The notes beneath the pieces are model-generated. The model did no database searches. It was not told where the DNA came from and was given only the letters and a program-made list of their open reading frames with translations. The translations under genes were made by a program, and so were the position numbers. Of a stretch of DNA of 53,070 bases, positions 16,476-24,647 are shown in pieces. The DNA lies in NCBI GenBank assembly GCA_964461135.1, contig CAYWTB010000026.1, positions 1 to 53,070 of the forward strand. The letters are read 5' to 3'. Source of the stretch: RQOF01 sp964461135 (GTDB lineage Bacteria; Calditrichota; Calditrichia; RBG-13-44-9). Every line of letters begins with the position of its first letter. The stretch's first letter is position 1.

Positions 16476-18023
16476 ATGGCCCGCTTGCATGAATATCAGG
16501 GAAAACAGTTGCTTAAATCTTCCGGCATTACGGTTCCGGAGGGAAAAGTAGCTGCCAGTATAGAGGAAGTCAAAAAAATTGTGTCCGAGCTGGACGGTGA
16601 TGTGGTTTTGAAGGCGCAGGTATGGACCACCGGCCGTTTCAGCAAAGGTCTGATCCAGTTCGCGCAGAATTCGGGGGAAGCTACAGCCAGTGCAGGGCAA
16701 CTGTTTGGCAGGGAGGTCAATAATTTTACTATTGACCGGATACTGATTGAGAAGAAAATCAATATAGAAAAAGAGTATTTTGCAAGTCTCATTATCAGTG
16801 ACAGTGAAGCGGCTCCGGTGATGATCTTTAGTGCGGTGGGAGGTACCGGTGTTGAGGAAACGGTGCGGGAACAACCCGATAAGGTCGTTTTTTTCCCTAT
16901 CGATATTATCAGGGGATTTAAAGATTACCATGCACGCAATATGCTGCGGAAAGTGGGAATTTCCGGCAGGGAACAGAGGAGCCTGGCAGATATTCTGGTC
17001 AAATTATGGCAGACTGCCCATGCCTACGATGCCCGTTCAGCGGAAATCAATCCCATCGTTTTAACCCGCGAGGGCCAGTTTCTGGCAGCGGATTGCCGGA
17101 TGACGATTGATGATTATGCGGTATACCGTCATCCGGAGCTGGGAATTGAAATTGCCCGGGAACTCAACCATCCGCCCAGTGAACTGGACAGGATTGCTTA
17201 CCAGGTGGAAAAAAATGATTACCGGGGCACATTTTATTTCATACAGATGGCACAGAGTTTTGACTCAAAGGAAAAATACGTGGGATTTCATGGTGCCGGG
17301 GGAGGCGGGTCCATGATGAGCATGGATGCGGTTCAGCGCAGAGGATACAAGATCGCCAACTTTTGTGATACTTCCGGAAATCCCCCGGCCTCCAAGGTTT
17401 ATCGGGCTGCAAAAATTATCCTCTCTCAGAAAAATATTATCGGATATTTCGGTTCAGGTTCCGGGGTTGCCTCCCAGGAGCAATTTCATTCCGCACGGGG
17501 GCTGGTAAAGGCATTCCGGGAAGATTGGGTTAATATACCGGTAGTAATCCGGCTGGGAGGAAACTCGGAAGATCTGGCGGTTCAGATTCTGACCGACTAT
17601 ACCCGGGACCTGCCGGCGCCGGTGGAGGGCTACAAAAAAGATGATTCGGTGGAATTTTGTGCGCAGCGGTTCGATGAACTGATCAGGAAATCTGAAATTA
17701 AGAAAACCAAAAAACCGGGCCGGCCGCCTTCCTCTAAGAACCTGTATTTATTTGATTCGTTGACCGGAACTGTCAGCTATGATCATGACCTGTGTATTGA
17801 ATGTGAGAGTAAGATCTGTGTTTCTAAATGTGTACCGCAGATTCTGAAAATTGAAAATGACAAACCGGTGTTAAATATCACGCGGGAAGAAGCTAAAAAG
17901 GGCAAGTGTACCGAATGCCTCGCCTGCGAGGTGGAATGCTATTTCCATGGCAATAAAGGAGGACATGTCGATCTGCCCATACAGGGATTACCGGGGTACC
18001 GTAAGAAAACCGGACTGACATAA
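16476..18023 (+). CDS. Succinyl-CoA-synthetase-like beta subunit fused to 2[4Fe-4S] ferredoxin domain
   Basis: A 515-residue protein. Residues 1-390 follow the beta subunit of ADP/GDP-forming acyl-CoA synthetases: HEYQGKQLL at the start, Lys46, the Mg-binding pair Asn192/Asp206 (same spacing as E. coli SucC Asn199/Asp213), and FHGAGGGGSMMSMDA near 271. The nucleotide loop is QVWTTGRF instead of QVHAGGRG. After a basic linker (KKTKKPGRPPSSK) residues about 435-500 carry eight cysteines: C440-X2-C443-X4-C448-X3-C452 and C478-X2-C481-X2-C484-X3-C488, a 2[4Fe-4S] ferredoxin arrangement that ordinary SucC lacks. GAGG lies before the ATG. The alpha subunit follows after 17 bases. Likely role: ATP- and CoA-dependent activation of citrate or a related acid (inference from the lyase downstream). 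Confidence 0.88.
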   Translation: MARLHEYQGKQLLKSSGITVPEGKVAASIEEVKKIVSELDGDVVLKAQVWTTGRFSKGLIQFAQNSGEATASAGQLFGREVNNFTIDRILIEKKINIEKEYFASLIISDSEAAPVMIFSAVGGTGVEETVREQPDKVVFFPIDIIRGFKDYHARNMLRKVGISGREQRSLADILVKLWQTAHAYDARSAEINPIVLTREGQFLAADCRMTIDDYAVYRHPELGIEIARELNHPPSELDRIAYQVEKNDYRGTFYFIQMAQSFDSKEKYVGFHGAGGGGSMMSMDAVQRRGYKIANFCDTSGNPPASKVYRAAKIILSQKNIIGYFGSGSGVASQEQFHSARGLVKAFREDWVNIPVVIRLGGNSEDLAVQILTDYTRDLPAPVEGYKKDDSVEFCAQRFDELIRKSEIKKTKKPGRPPSSKNLYLFDSLTGTVSYDHDLCIECESKICVSKCVPQILKIENDKPVLNITREEAKKGKCTECLACEVECYFHGNKGGHVDLPIQGLPGYRKKTGLT

Positions 18024-18040
18024 AACAGGAGATAAACCAT

Positions 18041-18943
18041 ATGTCCATACTTATCGATCAGCATAAAAAAGTTATCGTACAGGGAATTACCGGTCGTGAG
18101 GGAATGACCCGTACCCGGCTCATGCTGGATTACGGAACACAGGTGCTGGGTGGTGTTACACCCGGCCGTGGAGGCCAGGAAGTTTATGGTTTACCTGTTT
18201 TTGACACTGTGCAGGAGGCGGTAGACCAGCTGGGTAATATTGATGTGTCCGTGATATTTGTTCCCGCACCCCTGGTGAAAGATGCCACCCTGGAAGCCTT
18301 TGATGCCGGGATTATGCTGGCGGTGCTGGTTCCCGACCGGGTTCCCATTTATGATGTTCTGGAGGTACACTATTATGCGCAGGAGAGAGGAGCTTCTTTT
18401 GTGGGACCAAATACTCTGGGACTGCTTAGCCCCGGTAAAGCGGTGCTGGGAATGATGGGTGGACACGCCAAATCTGCCCAGGCCTGGTTTAAACCCGGCA
18501 ATGTGGGTGTGACTTCACGATCCGGAGGAATGACCTCATCCCTAGCATATTATCTGAGCCAGGCGGGAATTGGTTTGAGTACAATTATTCATGTAGGGGG
18601 TGATGCTCTGGTGGGACTGCCTCATCCGGAAGTAGTTAAGCGCTTTCAGGAAGATCCCGAAACCGATGTCATTGTCATGTTCGGTGAAATCGGAACATCA
18701 CAGGAAGAAAAAGTAGCCGAACTGATAGCCAGTGGCAGGGTTACAAAACCGCTGGTGGCCTATATCGGCGGCCGGGCCGCCCAGAAGGGAACCCGTTTTT
18801 CCCATGCCGGGGCCATAATTGAAGGAAATAGAGGCACCTATGAGGGTAAAGTAAAACTGTTACAGGAAGCAGGTGCACATGTGGTGGAAGAGTTTCAGGA
18901 GATACCAAAGGTTACTCTTAAAATACTGGAAAATCTGTCATAA
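18041..18943 (+). CDS. Succinyl-CoA-synthetase-like alpha subunit
   Basis: A 300-residue partner of the preceding beta subunit. CoA-binding Rossmann residues are visible in VQGITGREG and GGVTPGRGGQEVYGLPVFD. GPNTLGLLSPG and VGVTSRSGGMTSSLAYYL follow, then Glu216 in MFGEIGTS and the phosphohistidine His255 in RFSHAGAII. These are the residues that carry phosphate from ATP to the acid in succinyl-CoA synthetase, so the enzyme should be active. AGGAGAT lies eight bases before the ATG and the gap to the beta gene is 17 bases, so they are one operon. Substrate choice (succinate, citrate, malate) cannot be read directly; the downstream lyase favours citrate. Confidence 0.93.
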   Translation: MSILIDQHKKVIVQGITGREGMTRTRLMLDYGTQVLGGVTPGRGGQEVYGLPVFDTVQEAVDQLGNIDVSVIFVPAPLVKDATLEAFDAGIMLAVLVPDRVPIYDVLEVHYYAQERGASFVGPNTLGLLSPGKAVLGMMGGHAKSAQAWFKPGNVGVTSRSGGMTSSLAYYLSQAGIGLSTIIHVGGDALVGLPHPEVVKRFQEDPETDVIVMFGEIGTSQEEKVAELIASGRVTKPLVAYIGGRAAQKGTRFSHAGAIIEGNRGTYEGKVKLLQEAGAHVVEEFQEIPKVTLKILENLS

Positions 18944-19175
18944 AAGAATCATAAAAATGTAAATGGTCATTTTATTTTGAAACCGGTTCGGGTAACAAAT
19001 TTTACCGCCAGCTCCACGGGTACTAAAAATATTGCACTGCTTAAATTCATGAGTTTTAATCTTTCAATAGTATTGCCTTATATTAAAGCTGACAATGCCC
19101 TGTGTTTTTAACATGGCGGACATGAATGATTCAGCTTGAAAACACTCTATTATAAAATATACAGGAGATATTTTC

Positions 19176-19952
19176 ATGAGCACCGAAAGCTGGAAAACAG
19201 CCATCACCAGAATTGAGCCGAATAAAATCATTATTCATGGATACCGCCTGGAAGACCTGATGGGTAAAGTCACATATCCGCAGATGATTTATCTGCTGAT
19301 TAAAGGGGAACTTCCCCCCGTCAACACAGGCAAGATGATCGATGCCATACTGGTATCCAGTGTTGATCATGGTGTCACACCGCCATCCTGCCAGGCGGCC
19401 ATAACCGTGGCAACAACCGGTGCCGCTTTAAATGCATCCATTGCTTCGGGTATTCTGGCTATCAATGAATTTCACGGTGGGGCGATTGAAAAGGGAATGG
19501 GTATTTTGCAGGCAGCGGTTGAACTGGTAAAAAAAGAAAATTTATCTGCAGATGAAGCGGCCGGCCGTACTGTTAAATCATATCTGGACAGGAAGCAAAA
19601 AATTATGGGCTATGGTCACCGTTTTCATACCAACGACCCGCGAACCCGTCGATTGTTTGAACTGGCCGGGGAATATGGTTTCAACGGTCCCTACCTCCGC
19701 ATGAGCCAGGCCATAGAGAAGGCTCTGCACGCCTCCACCGGCAAAAATCTTCCTATAAACGTGGACGGGGCAATTGCTGCGGTATTATGTGAATTGAATA
19801 TACCGGCCGAACTGGCCAATGCCTTTTTTATTATGGCCAGGTTACCTGGGTTGATCGCCCATATCTACGAGGAAAAAACACGTTATAAACCTATGCGCCA
19901 GATAAATTTCGCCCAGGCTGAATATGACGGACCGGATGAACGCAACCCGTAA
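19176..19952 (+). CDS. Citryl-CoA lyase / short citrate-synthase-type enzyme
   Basis: A 258-residue member of the citrate synthase superfamily, much shorter than citrate synthase (about 430) and close to the length of the Hydrogenobacter citryl-CoA lyase. The catalytic triad is conserved: His100 in EFHGGAIEKG, His148 in MGYGHRFHTNDPR and Asp197 in NVDGAIAAV, with DHGVTPPS at 64-71. It should split citryl-CoA into acetyl-CoA and oxaloacetate, or run a related Claisen cleavage. It has its own Shine-Dalgarno (AGGAGATATTTTC) before the ATG and lies 232 bases after the alpha gene with no terminator that I can see. Together with the two ligase subunits it makes a split ATP-citrate-lyase-like module. 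Confidence 0.85.
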   Translation: MSTESWKTAITRIEPNKIIIHGYRLEDLMGKVTYPQMIYLLIKGELPPVNTGKMIDAILVSSVDHGVTPPSCQAAITVATTGAALNASIASGILAINEFHGGAIEKGMGILQAAVELVKKENLSADEAAGRTVKSYLDRKQKIMGYGHRFHTNDPRTRRLFELAGEYGFNGPYLRMSQAIEKALHASTGKNLPINVDGAIAAVLCELNIPAELANAFFIMARLPGLIAHIYEEKTRYKPMRQINFAQAEYDGPDERNP

Positions 19953-20304
19953 AATTATTGATTACATAATGGAGGCGGATAGTCAATCTCCTGGGAATCA
20001 CCTTAATCAGATGGTATGAACACCGGCTTAAAAATATTTTGCGCAATTTAAAACCGGTTAATTAACATGTGCAATTTACAAATTTCAACCGAGACTTACC
20101 ACAAAAGGAAAATTTGAAATTTTACGATGTTAACTGTCATTTCATCAGGTCAGATTAAAATATTACCCTGAGCTTTCTAATTTTAACCGGGCGCTGCTGA
20201 CTGCAGGTCTATTTATTTTCAATATCTGGCTTCACGGTAAGCGGGATTATAAATTATTCAGATTATACGTTTAAATAGTACCGGATAATGACTATTTTGA
20301 TGTG
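19953..20304. other. Intergenic region, nothing recognised
   Basis: About 350 AT-rich bases after the lyase gene. I find no open frame of note, no stable hairpin with a T-tract and no known RNA. A promoter for the DDAH-type gene is expected near the 3' end but not evident. Confidence 0.4.
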
Positions 20305-21072
20305 ATGAAAAAATACAACCATGCCATTGTCAGATCGCCCTGTCCGGAAATGATTCACGGGCTGACCGAATCTCAACTGGGTACGCCACTTTATGAAAAG
20401 GCCTCAGATCAGCATATCAGTTATCTGGAAAACCTCCGCCTGTGCGGTTTGGATATTATAGGGCTGGATGCGGACAGCCGTTATCCCGACTCAACCTTTG
20501 TGGAAGACACGGTGTTGCTGACACCCCGTTGTGCCGTTATCACCAGACCCGGCGCTCCTTCACGCCGGGGAGAAATCAGGGAAATGAAAAAGGTGATCAG
20601 GCGGTATTTTACTGACATTGAGGAAATAATATTTCCCGGAACGCTGGATGCCGGAGATGTGATGGAAGCGGACGGACATTATTTTACCGGTCTGTCCCGC
20701 CGAACAAATCTTAATGGTGCAAAACAGCTGCAGTCCATTCTGGGAAAATATGGATACAGTTCTTCCCGGGTCCCTCTGAAAAATATCCTTCATCTGAAAT
20801 CCGGGGTTGCTTACCTGGAAAATAACTGGCTGGTAGCGACAAAATCGCTGGCGGAATTCAGCGATTTTCGCAAATACCGGCATATTATAGTGGACGATGA
20901 CGAAAAATACGCCGCTAATTGTTTGTGGATTAATGGTTCGGTTCTGCTGGCGGATGGATTTCCCAAAATCCGTCTAAAGATAGAAGATGCCGGGTTTAAA
21001 GTTATTCCGCTTGATGTCTCGGAATTCCGGAAGCTGGATGGCGGATTGAGCTGTCTGTCTGTAAGGTTTTGA
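20305..21072 (+). CDS. Dimethylarginine dimethylaminohydrolase-type amidinohydrolase
   Basis: A 255-residue guanidino-group-modifying enzyme of the DDAH/arginine deiminase fold. Family marks are AIVRSPCPEMIHGLT at the start, DSTFVEDTVLL, GTLDAGDV, His163 in ILHLKSGVAYL and the nucleophile Cys250 in KLDGGLSCLSVRF. DDAH hydrolyses methylated arginines to citrulline and methylamines; several bacterial relatives act on arginine or other guanidines, so the substrate is open. The frame has GTG at 20302 directly before ATG at 20305; neither has a clear ribosome site and I use the ATG. No arginine-pathway genes are nearby. Confidence 0.88.
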   Translation: MKKYNHAIVRSPCPEMIHGLTESQLGTPLYEKASDQHISYLENLRLCGLDIIGLDADSRYPDSTFVEDTVLLTPRCAVITRPGAPSRRGEIREMKKVIRRYFTDIEEIIFPGTLDAGDVMEADGHYFTGLSRRTNLNGAKQLQSILGKYGYSSSRVPLKNILHLKSGVAYLENNWLVATKSLAEFSDFRKYRHIIVDDDEKYAANCLWINGSVLLADGFPKIRLKIEDAGFKVIPLDVSEFRKLDGGLSCLSVRF

Positions 21073-21211
21073 AAAAAGGGGAGGTGGTTGTAAATAAACG
21101 GAGGGTAATGAGGCAGGATGCTTTCATTTTATCCGGTCGCCGGGGCATCCCGGGGCTGCCGGGAAATGGATGCATATTTATATGTTTTATGACAAACTTA
21201 GGAGCAGCATA

Positions 21212-21733
21212 ATGAACTTTCTTCCATGGCGGAAAATACTGCCGGTGTTATTGGGACTATTGGTAATACACTGCAGCAGTGAAAAAGTCAAAACTGTGGT
21301 GCTGGAAACTTATCCGGTTAATTCTATGGACGGTGTAATCAGTTTAACCCATGTGAGCCTGGATACGTCCATATCATATGACGGAAATGGGTCTTTAAAG
21401 TTTATGGCACAGCAACCCACCTCGTTTTCGATTTATGAAACCGGTGATCTGGAAATTGAAAATTGCTGTCTCATTTATCAGGCTCAGATACGCACTCGAA
21501 ACGTTCAGGGAGATGCTTATCTGGAGATGTGGTGTCATTTCCCGGGAAAAGGAGAATTTTTTTCACGGGCACTCAATTCAATATTGTCCGGAGACACCAA
21601 CTGGACCAGACAGGAGTCCCAGTTTTTTCTGAAGAATGGTGAGAATCCGGATAATGTAAGGCTGAATGTCGTAATTGAAGGATCCGGTACAGTCTGGATT
21701 GACGATATCCGTCTGATCACTGCACCTTTATAA
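21212..21733 (+). CDS. Putative lipoprotein with carbohydrate-binding-like beta domain
   Basis: A 173-residue protein. The frame is open from 21170, but TTAGGAG lies seven bases before the ATG at 21212 and only that start puts a signal segment (FLPWRKILPVLLGLLVIHC) at the N-terminus. Cys21 could be a lipidation site, although His at -1 is not the usual Gly/Ala/Ser. The mature part reads as a beta-sandwich like carbohydrate-binding modules: SYDGNGSLKFMA, an exposed Cys pair, and the ending VRLNVVIEGSGTVWIDDIRL, which is typical of jelly-roll domains. No enzyme motif is present. It lies 18 bases upstream of a methyltransferase gene, so an operon is possible. Confidence 0.65.
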   Translation: MNFLPWRKILPVLLGLLVIHCSSEKVKTVVLETYPVNSMDGVISLTHVSLDTSISYDGNGSLKFMAQQPTSFSIYETGDLEIENCCLIYQAQIRTRNVQGDAYLEMWCHFPGKGEFFSRALNSILSGDTNWTRQESQFFLKNGENPDNVRLNVVIEGSGTVWIDDIRLITAPL

Positions 21734-21751
21734 TACCCTGGCCGCTTTATC

Positions 21752-22381
21752 ATGTCTAAAGTGATCTGGACATTTCAGGCATTTTTTTATGATTTGCTTC
21801 GCAAGAATGCGATTTCATCACGGATTCTGCGGAAAGAAAATGATGCTATCCTGAGTATGCTTCAGATGTTACCCGAAAATTGTTGGCGGGCAGTTCTGGA
21901 TCTGGGATCCGGTTCAGGTAACAGCCTCTCCCTGCTTCCCTCAAAAACCGGTTTCATTGTGGCAGTCGATTATTCTTACCGAATGCTTAAACGGTCGAGA
22001 GTTTTTTTCCCCAATGTTTTATACCTGAATGGTGAGGCTGTTGCCCTACCACTGAAGCATAACATTTTTGATCTTGTCGTAAGTGTGGGACTTTTGGAAT
22101 ATTTACCGGATGCAGATGCCTTTTTCAGTGAAATTTTTACAAAATTAAAGTCTGACGGTTATCTTGTTTTTACAATTTCTCCTCCCAGATTGGTAGCAGG
22201 TCCGAGAACTTTGCTTGGTCATAAAATTTACACGCACCGTGAAATTATAATAGAGGAAAAAATTGGCAGACATTCATTCGTATTGGTAAATCAACGGAAA
22301 ACATTACTTCAGCAGCAGTATGTTATTCAGAAATCTGTGAATGGAAACAGCACGGAACAGATCGATATTCCGGATAAATGA
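21752..22381 (+). CDS. Class I SAM-dependent methyltransferase
   Basis: A 209-residue methyltransferase of the UbiE/type 11 class. Motif I is AVLDLGSGSGNSLSLL (about 47-62), motif II FIVAVDYSYRML, and the post-motifs are ALPLKHNIFDLVVSVGLLEYL and LKSDGYLVFTIS. The protein is short at the C-terminus and has no extra domain, so the methyl acceptor cannot be guessed. No ribosome site is visible before the ATG. It follows the putative lipoprotein by 18 bases and converges with the patatin gene, with 21 bases between the stops. Confidence 0.82.
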   Translation: MSKVIWTFQAFFYDLLRKNAISSRILRKENDAILSMLQMLPENCWRAVLDLGSGSGNSLSLLPSKTGFIVAVDYSYRMLKRSRVFFPNVLYLNGEAVALPLKHNIFDLVVSVGLLEYLPDADAFFSEIFTKLKSDGYLVFTISPPRLVAGPRTLLGHKIYTHREIIIEEKIGRHSFVLVNQRKTLLQQQYVIQKSVNGNSTEQIDIPDK

Positions 22382-22402
22382 GTGAATGAAAAAATTGAAA
22401 TC

Positions 22403-24598
22403 TCACTGCCGGCTACCGGTTCTGGTTTTCAAAGAAAATCCAAAGGTAAAATATTGAACGGTATGTTCCTTGCTGAATCCAATCAGATACCGGAACGGTC
22501 CGAGAAAGGTATCAACCTGGAACCCGATGCCATATCCGGTTTTAAGGGGATCCCGGAAATCGACTTTATTGACATCCTCCCATATGTGTCCGATATTAAA
22601 AACGCCAACCAGTGAAATTATGTTTGTCCAGTGAAACCGGTTTTCGAAGCGGTAGGTTGCCAGGTTGGATCCGGAGAATTCATCGTTATAATATCCGATG
22701 AAGGTAAGTGGTTCATTCAGATAATAATAGCGATAAAACTGGGTGTTTTTGGAAAATCCCATAAAAATATTGATACTTGAAGTATTGCGGGGAATTATGG
22801 TTCCATAAAATTCCTGGCAGGTATAAAAACGGGAGAAATTTTCTCTTTGCCTGATTAAGTTCAGGGTGCGGTTCAGCTCAAAATGAGCCTTGTAACCGTG
22901 GCGGGGTCTCAGAGGATTGTCCAGAAGGTCTATAGTAGTGTAAATTCTGCCCATATGAACATTATATTGCCACTCCGGCCAGTCATAAATTTCAGTTAAA
23001 GCGATATTGGGAGTAACCTGGAGTTTTTCCAGCATATATTCTGCACGGAATTCCCCCCAGTTAAAGAGAATCATTCCCAGACCCGCGGATCCGCCATAAG
23101 ATCTCTTTCGGTAACTTGCAATTTTATCTCCGTTGTAAAAGATATAGATGGGGATATCCTGGTAAAAACCCAGGAAATAAGGATAAATCCGGCTTCCGAA
23201 TGCTCGACGTGGGTAACTGAGCTCCCATTCGAACAGTTGCAATCCTGAGAAAAGATAGCTGATGTCATTCAAAATACCCGGAAAAGGAAAATCTTTGAGC
23301 TTTAAATTGATTCCCAAAATTCCCTTGAAATCATCCTGGTAGCGGAAGCCCAGCCGCAGGAATGAACCCGCTCTCTCATTAACATTGACATGTATCCGGT
23401 AAAGATCGCTCTCCATTTTCTCCAGGCTGTAATTCACCGTGTGGAAATAACCCAGGCTGTAGAGATGATTTATGCGATTTTCCACCAGGTTTGAAGTGAA
23501 TGTTTCTCCCGGTTTCAGACCCAGGTTCTGATATATAAAAGAAAAAGGTAAAGTTCTATTTCCAGTGATCTGGATACCATAGAGAATGCCTTTATCAAAA
23601 TAGGGTGAGGGGATTGAATGTGCAAAAACGTTATACTCTCTGCTCAATTTAACCAGGGTATCCAGGTGAGGATAGACTGATTGACGCCCTTTTTCGATCA
23701 TTAAGTTTATTTTTTTCCTGTTGAAATCGGTGGCACTGAAATTCTGCAGGTCCGGGCGTATAGTGAGACTTGCCATTTTCAGGTTTTCTTTTTCCTTGTT
23801 GCTACCTGCCAAAGAAAAAGATTGCAATAAAATTGAAATGGCACCGCTTAATTCCTGACGGGATCGTAAAGGTGTGCCCACATCGACTGCAATGATGTAA
23901 TCCGCACCCATTTTTCTGACCACATCTACCGGTAAATTATTCAGCACGCCTCCATCCACCAGAAGGGAATCTCCCCATTCTACCGGTGTAAAAATGGAAG
24001 GAACGGCCATGCTGGCCCTGATGGCCCGGGGAAGGGAACCCTGCCCCAGCACTACTTCATTGCCGGTAATCAGGTCAGCGGCTACACACTGGAAAGCAAT
24101 GGGTAGTGTATCAAAATTGACCTGTTCAAATTCAGGAGTGACCAGCTGGGTGAGAAGCAGTGATATTTTCTGGCCGAAAATCAGAGCGGAAGGCTCCCGG
24201 ATTTCAAGTTTGTTTATTTTTAGGGTAAGCTGGAAGCGATCCATGTCCCGTTTCTCAAGATAGGTCAGTTTTGAGCGGGGAGGTTCATCGGAGAAGATAA
24301 CCGGCCAATCAATGTTTCGGGCGAGCGAATCCAGTTGATGGGGAGAATAACCAATGGCATATAAACCGCCCATCACGGCACCCATACTGGTGCCTGCGAT
24401 ATAATCTATGGGAATGTTAAGGGAATCCAGTACCTTAAGGACACCGATGTGGGCGAACCCGCGTGCGCCGCCACCGCTTAAAACCAATCCTATTCGGGGC
24501 CGTTGCGAATCCTGACCGGAAGCGGATATACTTGCAATGGTGAGAAAAAGAACCAAAAAGCACAGCCGGCCTAACCGTCCCGGTAAATCTCTATTCAT
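22403..24598 (-). CDS. Patatin-like phospholipase with POTRA and outer-membrane barrel
   Basis: A 731-residue exported protein in three parts. After a signal peptide (1-29) comes a patatin domain (about 35-320) with the oxyanion loop SGGGARGF, the nucleophile Ser71 in GTSMG and the dyad Asp215 in VDGGVLNN. Residues about 338-412 form one POTRA domain (GIQITGNRTL, then YSLGYFHTVNY). The remainder is a 16-strand-type Omp85 barrel with many aromatic-rich strands, ending FTFGFSLKTRTGSRQ. This is the order found in type Vd autotransporters (PlpD-like), in which the lipase is carried to the cell surface. The catalytic dyad is intact. It lies just downstream of a secreted phospholipase-D-like gene on the same strand. 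Confidence 0.9.
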   Translation of the reverse strand: MNRDLPGRLGRLCFLVLFLTIASISASGQDSQRPRIGLVLSGGGARGFAHIGVLKVLDSLNIPIDYIAGTSMGAVMGGLYAIGYSPHQLDSLARNIDWPVIFSDEPPRSKLTYLEKRDMDRFQLTLKINKLEIREPSALIFGQKISLLLTQLVTPEFEQVNFDTLPIAFQCVAADLITGNEVVLGQGSLPRAIRASMAVPSIFTPVEWGDSLLVDGGVLNNLPVDVVRKMGADYIIAVDVGTPLRSRQELSGAISILLQSFSLAGSNKEKENLKMASLTIRPDLQNFSATDFNRKKINLMIEKGRQSVYPHLDTLVKLSREYNVFAHSIPSPYFDKGILYGIQITGNRTLPFSFIYQNLGLKPGETFTSNLVENRINHLYSLGYFHTVNYSLEKMESDLYRIHVNVNERAGSFLRLGFRYQDDFKGILGINLKLKDFPFPGILNDISYLFSGLQLFEWELSYPRRAFGSRIYPYFLGFYQDIPIYIFYNGDKIASYRKRSYGGSAGLGMILFNWGEFRAEYMLEKLQVTPNIALTEIYDWPEWQYNVHMGRIYTTIDLLDNPLRPRHGYKAHFELNRTLNLIRQRENFSRFYTCQEFYGTIIPRNTSSINIFMGFSKNTQFYRYYYLNEPLTFIGYYNDEFSGSNLATYRFENRFHWTNIISLVGVFNIGHIWEDVNKVDFRDPLKTGYGIGFQVDTFLGPFRYLIGFSKEHTVQYFTFGFSLKTRTGSRQ

Positions 24599-24647
24599 GA
24601 TATCCCATCATTTGATTTTGACCAAAGGTGAAAATATTCTGTCCGTT

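Noticed and set aside
16404..16931. Antisense open frame over the start of the ligase beta gene
   Set aside because: Opposite to strongly conserved coding sequence, no ribosome site, no recognisable product.
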